DNA from: Candidatus Rifleibacteriota bacterium
GTDB lineage: Bacteria > Muiribacteriota > Ozemobacteria > Ozemobacterales > Ozemobacteraceae
Reading direction: 5' to 3'
NCBI GenBank assembly: GCA_015233565.1
Contig: JADFXM010000001.1
Coordinates: 248,001-312,000, forward strand
DNA length: 64,000 nt
Shown: positions 10,801 to 17,799 of the stretch, piece after piece
Layout of the letters: the number at the start of each line of letters is the position of its first letter
How positions within the stretch are numbered: position 1 is the first letter of the stretch
Notes under the pieces: generated by a model
Told to the model about the DNA's origin: nothing
Databases searched by the model: none
What the model saw: the letters and a program-made list of their open reading frames with translations, nothing else
Translations under genes and position numbers: made by a program

Positions 10801-13800
10801 TTTCCGGAACCGCTAACAGGGGGTGGAAGATACGACAACTGTGCCCAATAAGTATTGGGATTGCCATCATAAAAAGCAGATGAAGAATCATCTGATGGAT
10901 CCTGAGTTATTGTCCGGATATCCGCTAAAACAGTTGCAGGGGGAGTATTCGCTGCGTTATAAGCCGAGTTCAAGACGCACGTCAGAGTTACCTGATCACC
11001 CGGATTGGCGATTTGATTTGCATAACCACTCAATGAGGTATCCATTGTCAAATCAGCTCTACTGGATGGGAACCCTTTAATACTCGGAGTATTAGAAAGG
11101 AAGCGGATTTCGTTCGTATACCCCACTGCCATATTTCCCGAAGAATTGAATGCAAGAATGGTTAAAGATCCAATAGAACCAAGCCCTGCCGGAACATTCC
11201 AGTTGTAGGTATATTCATTTGGCCCCCCCGGAGGGAACAGAGTTGGAGATGGCGGAGTCATCCCATTTGCCAAATACAAATTGGTGAAATCAATCTGTGG
11301 GAGAATCCCATCGTGATTGTCTAATCTTACTTTTATTTGAATAACATCGCCTTGATTTGCCTCGCCTAATCGTCCGTTATCAGTAACGAAGGAAATCGGG
11401 TAGACCTGAATCGACGGGGGAAGATTATCAATCATAATTTGAGGAGTACTGGTTGCAAAACTTACGTTTCCATTTACGTCTACAACTGTGATGTTGAAGG
11501 AAGTGTTCTGGCGATGGGTAGTTCCCGGAATTGGGCTAAATGAAGCCACTCCTACTTTCCCACCGGGAGAATCCTGGAGTGTAAGTTGATAATTGGTTGT
11601 GCCAAATCCCAATGGAGTCAAATCGATGTAAGCTTGTCCAAAATCCCATGGATTGCCGTTAATCTGTATGGAAAGTTTAATGACATCAGTTGCAAAAGAA
11701 GACTGGGTGGTAAACATTCCTCCCAAATCGCAAATTGTATTCTTGTTATTGTCGTAAGAGAGTGTTGCCACAACTGATTGAATGACCAAAGGCTGATTGT
11801 CAACATACAGTTTATCGGAAGTCGCATTTACGGAATTTCCGCAATTATCTGTCAGGGTAACAACCAATGCAACGTTCTGGCCATCGAGGCTACCTGATGC
11901 AACAGTAAAAGTGTAGCCGTATAAACCATCGTTTGCGCCTCCGTCGTTGTGGGCACCATCATCGAACATGGCCTGAACACTACTTCCACCAAACGGGCTC
12001 AGATTTACAACTGGACTCCCTCCATGCAATCGGGTGGTATCAACCATCGCAGTTACTGTTATCCTGTCTCCCACATTGATGACGTTTGGATTCCCAACCA
12101 TGTTTTGAAATGTGGCTGAGGCATAATTCAAAACTGGCTGAATGCAGTCGACCTCGAATGTTTTGGAAAGGGAAGTTGTTGAATTTCCAGCTTTGTCGGT
12201 AACATTTGCTCTGAAAACATAGGACGAATTTTCGATTGTAGTACTGGCTGTATCGTATGACAGATAATATCTTAAAAGGCTCGAATCATAATTCATATAG
12301 GCAGTTGTTGGGCCACCAATCATTGATAAATCGATCGTACAAGTTCCGCCGTCCTGATTGTTCTGAGAAACAATAAATTCGAGTTTGTCGCCAAGGTTAA
12401 TTGTTCCAATCTTTGCAACATCACGAATGAAATTTACAGTCATCGCCGCAGGCACAGGTGGAGCGTTGTCAATGTGAACGACAAGGCTTGTGTTTGCTGA
12501 GTTGTCTGCATTATCTTTGGCAATAACTGAGAAAGTTGTGTCATCATTGAGAGTGCCGCTTGGAACAGTGACTTGAATTGTATATGTTCCTGCTCCGTTG
12601 AAAGTAAGAGCTTCATTGGAAGTTTTCCCAATTGATGATAAATCCATAAAAACACCTTGATTGTCATAAATTGAAGAAGTTGAGCTGGCAAGACTTACAG
12701 CAAATTTCAAAACATCACCGATTTTCACATAAGGATGTGTATCAGAAAGTGGTGGAGTTACTGTCCATGTTGCCGCAAGAATTACGGGAGGCTCGTTGTC
12801 TATATATAGACCGTTGCTGGTCATGTTTGTCATATTTCCTGAATTGTCAACTGCCCAGACGGTAAAACTTTTTAAACTGTCGACAGAGCTGTATCCTGGT
12901 GCAGGATAGCCAACCGGCATTTGAAGGAGGTAAGTATTTGCTCCGGAAAGTGAAAGGACATCGCTGCCATTTCCGCCTATCGATCGGAGATCTGCCCAGA
13001 CTGTTCCTCCATCCAAATTGGTTACGTTTGCCTGAAGAGAAATAGTATCCCCAAATTTCGCGGTCCCAGTTGTATTTAATTTTTGAAAAACAACGCTGGT
13101 CATCGAAGGAGGAAGATTGTCGACGTAGATGACCGGCAAAGTTACTGAATATGCAACATTTTGGGCTTTATCTATTGCTTTTATTGTAAAACTTCGAGGA
13201 GAATAGTCTTCAGAAGTGTATTGTGGGACTGTGTAGTCCAGAGCAAATGTTGTAGTTGCATCATTGTTGAAAGAACACAGTTGATTGGCTATTCCACCAA
13301 TTGATGAAAGATCAACAGTTACGATAAAACTATTCATTCTTGAGGAGAGATCACCCTGAATGAATAGGTGATCCCCGATTATTGCAATATTATTGCTCTT
13401 GACAATTCCGTTCTGTTTGATGGTAATAGTTGGGGAATAAGCAAAAATCGGTGGGATGGTATCTACCGGTAACTGATTGGAAATCCTAGTACTGGTGTTT
13501 CCCACCCCGGATGTGGCGGTTACGAGAAAATATACTGAGGAATCGAGGTTTGTCCCAGTTGGAACCGAGAAGGAGTATTCAAAAGTAGTGGTTCCACCAA
13601 GAGTGGCTGCTCCGGTTCGTGTCATTGCAACTGGTGAATTTGGAATTAGAATCGAATTCGAAGCAGTCAGAGTTTCGTTATTATAATTTGAAACGGTGGC
13701 AGTAATTTTTACTGTGTCCCCTGTTCGGATATAAGAAAAACCACTGGTGTTAGATGCGATTACAGAGTCAATTGCCGGCACCCTTGTGTCATAAGTGATG

Positions 13801-14492
13801 GAACTTGCATAGGTTTTTCTGTTTCCCGCTTTATCGACAGCTAACAGATCGAATGTTGCTGCGGTTCCGGATCGACCGGATGGAATTGCCTTATTGAAGG
13901 AATATCTTCCGTTGCCTGAATATGTCAGAGGAACATTGGTTCCCAGGCCAAAACTGTTTAAATCGGCATAAACTTGCAATCGGGGGGGGCCATTTAACCC
14001 GTCAGCGTCACTGAAATCGATGGTGAATTTCAGGTAATCCCCGATGATATATTCTCCTCCGGTGCCGTGAGCAGCACTTGAGTCAAGAACTATTCCTAAC
14101 AATGAATTTGGTGGTTGACTGTCGATGCCAATCGTATTTCCTGAGTTAACCATGCTGTCGTTATCACTAAACTGAGCATTAAAAGAGGTATTGTCAAAAC
14201 TTCCATTTGAAATTGAAAAAACAGCACTGTAATAGTTTCCTGAAACATTTGGAAGGACAAATGTGGGGTTTCCAAGCACTCCAAGGTTGACAAATGGAGT
14301 TATGCCGGCACTGGCATTATTGGATCTACAAGAGAATGTTACGGTGTCACCCACACCAGCTATTCCGTCACCATTGGCGTCATTGGTTATAGTAACGGTG
14401 GGATTTGTAATGATTGCCTCGGCTTCCCCTGAAATCATTAAACCGATGAAAATCAGGGAAACCAAAATCTTTAAAATTCTTCTCTTTTCCAT
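4848..14492 (-). CDS. Giant secreted Ig-like repeat protein with FlgD/type-9-like C-terminal domain
   Basis: A 3214-residue protein starting with a signal peptide (about residues 1-26, ending GEAEA). The N-terminal half is built from about a dozen modules of roughly 110 residues. Their joins are marked by DNxPP-type motifs such as VDNLPPS, IDNEPPV, IDNAPPV and IDNLPPQ, often after FTV..A.DNAGN strands. The middle contains SbsA-like Ig segments (SALFIVTFSEAMDQS). Several FlgD-like Ig segments follow (IWDGTDSNGKIVPDGAYRV). The last 100 or so residues read IAIFPNPARDRAVLRI, then LTWDLTNDNGKKVANGVYLVKV, like FlgD Ig domains and the C-terminal signals of type-9 cargo. It is probably a surface or extracellular adhesin or matrix protein. 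The frame is intact across 9.6 kb. It is followed by a lipoprotein and a PorV-family gene on the same strand. Confidence 0.85.
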   Translation of the reverse strand: MEKRRILKILVSLIFIGLMISGEAEAIITNPTVTITNDANGDGIAGVGDTVTFSCRSNNASAGITPFVNLGVLGNPTFVLPNVSGNYYSAVFSISNGSFDNTSFNAQFSDNDSMVNSGNTIGIDSQPPNSLLGIVLDSSAAHGTGGEYIIGDYLKFTIDFSDADGLNGPPRLQVYADLNSFGLGTNVPLTYSGNGRYSFNKAIPSGRSGTAATFDLLAVDKAGNRKTYASSITYDTRVPAIDSVIASNTSGFSYIRTGDTVKITATVSNYNNETLTASNSILIPNSPVAMTRTGAATLGGTTTFEYSFSVPTGTNLDSSVYFLVTATSGVGNTSTRISNQLPVDTIPPIFAYSPTITIKQNGIVKSNNIAIIGDHLFIQGDLSSRMNSFIVTVDLSSIGGIANQLCSFNNDATTTFALDYTVPQYTSEDYSPRSFTIKAIDKAQNVAYSVTLPVIYVDNLPPSMTSVVFQKLNTTGTAKFGDTISLQANVTNLDGGTVWADLRSIGGNGSDVLSLSGANTYLLQMPVGYPAPGYSSVDSLKSFTVWAVDNSGNMTNMTSNGLYIDNEPPVILAATWTVTPPLSDTHPYVKIGDVLKFAVSLASSTSSIYDNQGVFMDLSSIGKTSNEALTFNGAGTYTIQVTVPSGTLNDDTTFSVIAKDNADNSANTSLVVHIDNAPPVPAAMTVNFIRDVAKIGTINLGDKLEFIVSQNNQDGGTCTIDLSMIGGPTTAYMNYDSSLLRYYLSYDTASTTIENSSYVFRANVTDKAGNSTTSLSKTFEVDCIQPVLNYASATFQNMVGNPNVINVGDRITVTAMVDTTRLHGGSPVVNLSPFGGSSVQAMFDDGAHNDGGANDGLYGYTFTVASGSLDGQNVALVVTLTDNCGNSVNATSDKLYVDNQPLVIQSVVATLSYDNNKNTICDLGGMFTTQSSFATDVIKLSIQINGNPWDFGQAYIDLTPLGFGTTNYQLTLQDSPGGKVGVASFSPIPGTTHRQNTSFNITVVDVNGNVSFATSTPQIMIDNLPPSIQVYPISFVTDNGRLGEANQGDVIQIKVRLDNHDGILPQIDFTNLYLANGMTPPSPTLFPPGGPNEYTYNWNVPAGLGSIGSLTILAFNSSGNMAVGYTNEIRFLSNTPSIKGFPSSRADLTMDTSLSGYANQIANPGDQVTLTCVLNSAYNAANTPPATVLADIRTITQDPSDDSSSAFYDGNPNTYWAQLSYLPPPVSGSGNFVYMATFTVGVSRQQIAIASFPVKVLHPDVYSITMASSTLICDSTKPFAIDTLVPNIVNSGIFIASDSGDNLSPGIANIGDTLTVFADIKDYSDPGSVSVQLLSSTSALIDQSLMQLSATSTHYVASFMVSTYTVGAWTLAMQGNSHNDFPRYSIRVTDKSENLSTAFQVATFSIDNLPPQITNYQNLLIPGHTDFPWVAHVGSGVSSDSIVAQLTCDFQPYDAFIDLSPIQGSSSWPITFPGSLSTGRSQPFLLSTPTIDLATFTFPIRVRDQAGNVLATYTQLAVDTTRPKLTQCQYDGQRLYLIFSEALNIYPLPLTNWFDFKQIRIGNRNDLSGNPPDASYTIQFSADDTLEDPGGNSNRLSILISMDHRRSIADWGSSPLWLSMGSSSFNGESVNRIGCDLAGNWVIPLIQNPATMTVNVPSPYAIKPNLSGGWYDAVNLPGELHLQFDKDMDLTTYSDNTISGLAVVKTRSTDSLPADYTKRYTIRPGNETSATISSNKREVIVRLSPEAQDWIAMKYQHTGASIYYSVATNPTLIRDINGNRLKTITNDLAVAASLTPVVTSFNINNGATLDINSGILNISCERRMRLFLDEMQVNSPFPSGRTISNVAVSKVFLYNTANQTGLSLALSTASVPASSTTTPPFMMNDYTASSVNILLSTDEIRTILSWNTSTIYLGVTQGAFKDLWDNQSNAYPLTGTTAMPVSVTFPSSYSGPKLVAAALSTHTPVKSATAGSLFYEIELQTATISPNISVPVDRSILPYLTINRQDDNSVCDIGSFVVWSDRVVNGVTRTVARYANTQPYSVAQSIPVYMNVTNCFDVFGKAIDPNPSVASYVFNTADRITSGNGFSNQSQPFVIDSMVPTVVSVQPTGVIGRTPVNSALFIVTFSEAMDQSQSFRPTLRLGDTNNTVMNFGFESWLNASQARFFNTSDFNDNSSQGSYTYYVSGGYDLAGNVGANNVAYNGGMLEIRSHGPVISQYTITTYPSTTAKFSAPTGYVTGKPFSPYVSPGLATITVTYSTTPSGPNWLNFYQGNASIGSVPISIVGNTGTALWDGTLNGSLIGQTGPVSYEMRVYDMNANEGSIRGTIVYDGQSPTILSWLFTHARTSNGTVYFSPKVHSYVKIDALGIPTGQNIFLRVNSPGLSTDTYTMSALSGGGYTLSFDGKSTDSGAPVLPDGQYLLNVVDAAGNLGIPLGPTSVATGTLIIRNTDPQISSLQTFRTDNASQTTRFNPRVTSLTIQATTGDPAISSGTVIARILSGATVIRDLPMGGVSSTFTSIWDGTDSNGKIVPDGAYRVTVVDQAENPSSLYVDLTVSASAFQLTSALQIDSTTVRLIFSQDVNVSDASNLSNYSITPNDPAGLGFVDPATVNGKMVDLVFNVIPTNQATYTITVAPGFRSIDDDPIVSGNNVARFSPDTQAPLIQNITFNGITNSRQFNVIFNEKLDTVSAGSIGNYTLVTGTQTVPLASITVLTDNKTVEITALADILQTVNYTLYASGVRDLFKNPSDPSLARFSFKGMDVTPPILTVSAFSNPADEYDISIAVMTNEALSEPPAAVITQSGGNSSSLVLNVGPTNILFLGGGRLDKNFPGNATIQVKGKDLAGNTATVNIAFTLAYVNASMRTSILSADKKFSFVFPQNSLTKNSIVSIVPDNIIRDNPSANLLSASSRIRAAIAQTKRNADIKGSSGDELAPVTGLYYLNVPDGRLKGSVEVNADVTKLGDLKGVGLFSLNSSGKWEFVSREVKSGKICGTTGNVGAFALLRDTKSPSIKMLSKIEPGKMFRDERPTFEWFASDLGTGVDPASLKVILDKKSYEGTFDSKSGNITFQPIEPLANGYHDIYLVGSDKAGNIGISEAIRFLVKPNYNLSEIAIFPNPARDRAVLRIGTNRDDVFGDLVNVDIYDVSGKKVKSGDELRSTNAFDGQRQTLDLTWDLTNDNGKKVANGVYLVKVTVHDPDNYEKKTKVTKKIAVLR

Positions 14493-14678
14493 AATTTGCC
14501 CCTTCTAATCCAAACCGGACGAAAAAAAATTATTTTCCGGGTCAAATATCGGCATAAGCGCTAATTATTAAAAGAGGCTTTTATTTATAAGTGGCAGGGC
14601 AAACAGGAAAAAAAATCTTATTCTGTCGTTGTGAAAGGTTTTTTAGCAGAAAAATTCAACTGGTAAAAGTTTGTGTTT

Positions 14679-14895
14679 ATACCAATCCCAAAAAATATGT
14701 GCATAACCCCAAGAACATTGATTTGATCAAAATGAAGTTGGATCGGTATATTTTCCAAGAAAACACGTAACTTTCATGAAAATAAGGAGCCCTTACTGGA
14801 TGGTTGAAGCATTCACTTCTGTCAGTCCCAACTCCTATTTACCCAGATCTGAAGCACGAAATAGGTCGTATGAACGAACTAATTGAAATTGGTAT
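14679..14895. repeat. Interspersed repeat A, copy 1 (217 bp, terminal inverted repeats)
   Basis: A 217-bp segment bounded by ATACCAAT and its reverse complement ATTGGTAT. A second copy of exactly the same length lies at 49047-49263. Aligning the two without gaps by hand gives about 41 differences (roughly 81% identity). It has no convincing reading frame. Size, terminal inverted repeats and intergenic position fit a MITE-like non-autonomous element. The surrounding intergenic stretch from 14493 to 15079 holds nothing else I recognise. Confidence 0.75.
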
Positions 14896-15079
14896 TAATC
14901 GGTGTTTCAGGCTTGTCTTTGAAAACCATTTTATGAGACAAACTTTACTCAAGAACTCCCAAACCACCTTTCACATCGGGCCGTTGCGAAGGATTTACCC
15001 ACACATTTTCCGGAATGGATATTCGTGGATTATTAAACCTGACTCAAGAAAAGAATCAAGTGTTTGGAGTCCAAGGAAA

Positions 15080-15116
15080 AAGAAAAAGAGGCGGTTGAGT
15101 TCCGCCTCTTTTTCTT
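15080..15116 (-). terminator. Rho-independent terminator of tRNA-Gln
   Basis: The inverted repeat AAAAAGAGGCGG / CCGCCTCTTTTT has a 7-nt loop. Read on the minus strand it begins 8 nt after the tRNA 3' end, and the run of T (CTTTTTCTTTTTCC) follows in that direction. Confidence 0.8.
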
Positions 15117-15123
15117 ACTCAGT

Positions 15124-15194
15124 CAGGGACGCCAGGATTCGAACCTGGGATGCTTGCTCCAAAGGCAAGTGTCTTACCACTTGACGACGTCCCT
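15124..15194 (-). tRNA. tRNA-Gln (anticodon TTG)
   Basis: Folds into a full cloverleaf on the minus strand. The acceptor stem is AGGGACG / CGTCCCT. The D arm is GTC..GAC with an AAGTGGTAA loop. The anticodon stem is CTTGC / GCAAG around loop CTTTGGA, giving anticodon TTG. The T arm is CCAGG-TTCGAAT-CCTGG. The discriminator is G and CCA is not encoded. It has its own apparent promoter and terminator. Confidence 0.95.
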
Positions 15195-15222
15195 AAATGA
15201 AACCCAATAAAAGGTTTTCGCT

Positions 15223-15251
15223 AAAATAGCACATTTTTCTTCCAAGAGCAA
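15223..15251 (-). promoter_or_regulatory. Predicted sigma-70-type promoter for tRNA-Gln
   Basis: On the minus strand, TTGCTC (-35) is followed after 17 nt by TATTTT (-10). The -10 is preceded by TGC, an extended -10. It ends about 28 nt before the tRNA 5' end. Predicted by eye only. Confidence 0.45.
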
Positions 15252-15296
15252 TATTCAGTTTATTTTTTTGCCACATTTTAGCAAATATTTTTTCTC

Positions 15297-17618
15297 TCAT
15301 TTATTGGACTGGTTTAAGAAAGCTAATGCACGCTCGTTTTCTCCATCCATTATTATTGAAACCGTGGAGTTTTCCTCAATTTGAGGAATATGGATTAACT
15401 TGACGACTTTTTTCAGATGTTCGGTGCGTGGGACAAGCTTGGTTAATAAATTGGGAGATTCAGTAAAAAATTGGGAATTGAAGAAATTGCCTTCCTCGTC
15501 TGGGTATAATGGCAAATAGCGTATCTCCGCTTCCACCAGATCTTGGAAAAAGTGCGTTCCAAAGGAAAGATCAGGGGTATATCCCATTTTGTTGCGGGCT
15601 ATTTCAATCAGCATTGAAGTATTATTGATATCGCTGTAAGCGACTCTGACACCTAGTTTGATGTCTCCTCGGCTTCCCCAGCGTCCCGGACCCATCAGAA
15701 TAAATTTGCGGGAGGGAAGGTGGGAATTCAGCTCACTGATTATTTCTCCAACTCTTATCATCTCCTCGAGAGTTTCTAATCCGTCATATTCAAACGGGTC
15801 AACGTAAACTATGTATTCAATATTTGTAACTTGTCCTGTGGTAATAAATTTTTTAGCTGAAAAAAGTTTCTGGGAATCTTGAATGTTCGTTGGAATGGAA
15901 ATATTGACATTTTCACCAAAATGACTTTGAGGACGGCATTGAAGCAGGTAAATACTTCCAGGTTCTTCTCCCGCTGCGAATTCTACATCGACCGGCCAAC
16001 CGACTGTTTCTTGTAGGGTGTCCAAAATAGCTTTTATTTGTTTTACAAAGGGGGAATACTTCAAAAGATTGGCAAAAGTCACTACTGGAATGCCATCTTT
16101 CAAATTGGACATGGTACCTAACGGTGCAACCAACTCACCGTCCCTGAAGTTGGAAATAATCTGTGACAATTGAGGAAATTCGTTTCCGACTTCTTCAATA
16201 AGTTTCTCAATTTCCATGGTTTCAAATTGGCCAGTTTCCAAATTAATAACATCAATTGATTTCTGCGAGTATCGCAAAACTTCGTGAGGTTCAATGTTTG
16301 CCCTAAGTCCGGGTTGTCCAGGACTGAACAGCATTGGATAATCATTTTCTACTCGATCAACTGCACGTGTGCCCAGACCGGCTACAAGACGAACAATCCC
16401 GTCGGTTCTTTTAATTCGTGGTGACCATCGGAATTCATTCAAACTGAAAGCTACTCCTGCAAAAGCGGGGAAAAAATATTTTCCAGCTTTTTTTCCGGCT
16501 ACTTCCTGAATCATTATTGCCATTTCCTCGTTGAAATCGAGCAATCCTCTTTCACGGCGATATTCAATTGGGTCAGGGCCGAAAATGCTCGCATAAACTT
16601 CAACAACGGCGTCTTTCAGCTCTTCTAAGCGCTTCTCTTTTGGTCCCTGGTTGGAAACGAAAAGACTTTTGTATTTTCCCGCGAATGCCAATTGTTTGGA
16701 GTCTTCCAATAAGCTGGAAGATCTTACTATCAGCGGAACTTCGCCGAAATCATCAAGAGCAAGTTTCAATCCATCAATGATTTCTGGAGGGAGAAATGAG
16801 TTTTTGAAGATCTGATTGAGATAGGCAAACTCATTTTTGATTTCTGAAATTTCACGATATTTAATAGTTGGCATTTCTTCAAGAGCGTTGAAATGCATGA
16901 ATTCAAGAGATCCATCGGAGGTAAGATACCAGGTTTTAGGAACTTTGATCTTTTCCAGAATAGTTTTTTCGACTTTCGCGGTCTCAAGGATTTTTTGAGC
17001 TCGAAATAAGCCGCCGGCTTTCCCCCCTAGTTTTCCACATCCTTTCGGAGTTCCAATGGTTCGGAAGAGAATAGCCGAAAAATCGCTAATTTTGACGTTC
17101 TTTTTAACCGTATTGATGTATTCGAGGTCTTCAGTGAAGAAGCGCCTGATAAGAGCCACTCTAAGAGAAATTCGCTCTTCGTTTGAAAATATTTCATGAT
17201 GGCCAATCATTCGATTAAATCGCTGGATTGCTTCTCGAATTTCAGCAAGTGGGACATCCCTTTTTTCGGTGGCTTCAGTAAAAAATCTCAATTGATCCTG
17301 TTTTAGCCAGAGTTGGATCAAATTTAAAATTTCTTCATCAGACAATTCCTGGGAAGCCACAACGAAAGTTTCCTCAACCAGGTTCTCCAGGTCGGAGTAG
17401 TTAATTCTCGGCATCGCCTGATTATCCCATTTGTTTTCATGCCATTTTGCCTGTTGTCCATGAAATACATCTATGCGATCAATCAATTTACCTGCTTTTT
17501 CGACGTTCCGTTTAAAAAGGAAATAAACCATTTTCCTTCCGAGTCGATTGAAAAAAGGTTGGTTAACTTCTCGGAGAAGGTCGATCACAACTTTCCATTC
17601 GGGCTTCTCATTTTTCAT
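15297..17618 (-). CDS. PEP/pyruvate-binding domain protein (PPDK N-terminal-like), paralogue 1
   Basis: About 773 residues. After a helical N-terminal region of about 190 residues comes the nucleotide-binding fold of PEP synthase/pyruvate phosphate dikinase: KLGGKAGGLFRAQKIL, then VPLIVRSSSLLEDS and IMIQEVAGKKAGKYFFPAFAG. The C-terminus carries LMGPGRWGSRGD and LSFGTHFFQDL instead of the TGG..SH phosphohistidine and TIM-barrel PEP-utiliser domains of true PEP synthases. The role is unknown, possibly an ATP-dependent phosphotransferase. The ATG at 17618 is chosen. A TTG at 17648 preceded by CGAGGAG is a real alternative and adds 10 residues. The neighbouring larger gene is a paralogue on the same strand, separated by about 180 bp. 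Confidence 0.8.
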   Translation of the reverse strand: MKNEKPEWKVVIDLLREVNQPFFNRLGRKMVYFLFKRNVEKAGKLIDRIDVFHGQQAKWHENKWDNQAMPRINYSDLENLVEETFVVASQELSDEEILNLIQLWLKQDQLRFFTEATEKRDVPLAEIREAIQRFNRMIGHHEIFSNEERISLRVALIRRFFTEDLEYINTVKKNVKISDFSAILFRTIGTPKGCGKLGGKAGGLFRAQKILETAKVEKTILEKIKVPKTWYLTSDGSLEFMHFNALEEMPTIKYREISEIKNEFAYLNQIFKNSFLPPEIIDGLKLALDDFGEVPLIVRSSSLLEDSKQLAFAGKYKSLFVSNQGPKEKRLEELKDAVVEVYASIFGPDPIEYRRERGLLDFNEEMAIMIQEVAGKKAGKYFFPAFAGVAFSLNEFRWSPRIKRTDGIVRLVAGLGTRAVDRVENDYPMLFSPGQPGLRANIEPHEVLRYSQKSIDVINLETGQFETMEIEKLIEEVGNEFPQLSQIISNFRDGELVAPLGTMSNLKDGIPVVTFANLLKYSPFVKQIKAILDTLQETVGWPVDVEFAAGEEPGSIYLLQCRPQSHFGENVNISIPTNIQDSQKLFSAKKFITTGQVTNIEYIVYVDPFEYDGLETLEEMIRVGEIISELNSHLPSRKFILMGPGRWGSRGDIKLGVRVAYSDINNTSMLIEIARNKMGYTPDLSFGTHFFQDLVEAEIRYLPLYPDEEGNFFNSQFFTESPNLLTKLVPRTEHLKKVVKLIHIPQIEENSTVSIIMDGENERALAFLNQSNK

Positions 17619-17799
17619 TTTTTCTATTTTACCTTTATGATGGGGCAAATTTCAGCAACTCCTCGAAATTCTCACCTGTTTGTAGGCAATGCTGTAAGCG
17701 GCTTTTAGGGGGATTAAAAGGCGCTAGTTCTTTTTATTTTTGCTTTGACTAATTCTTTTGGTACAAATTTGACCTCTTACTCATCGAGAATGGGGGCAG

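Noticed and set aside
4848..14492. Many shorter frames antisense to or in other frames of the giant Ig protein
   Set aside because: They lack ribosome-binding sites and family similarity; the long frame with signal peptide and domains explains the region.
14804..15184. 126-codon plus-strand frame
   Set aside because: It runs through repeat A copy 1, a terminator and the antisense of tRNA-Gln, and its product is low-complexity at the end. Not a gene.
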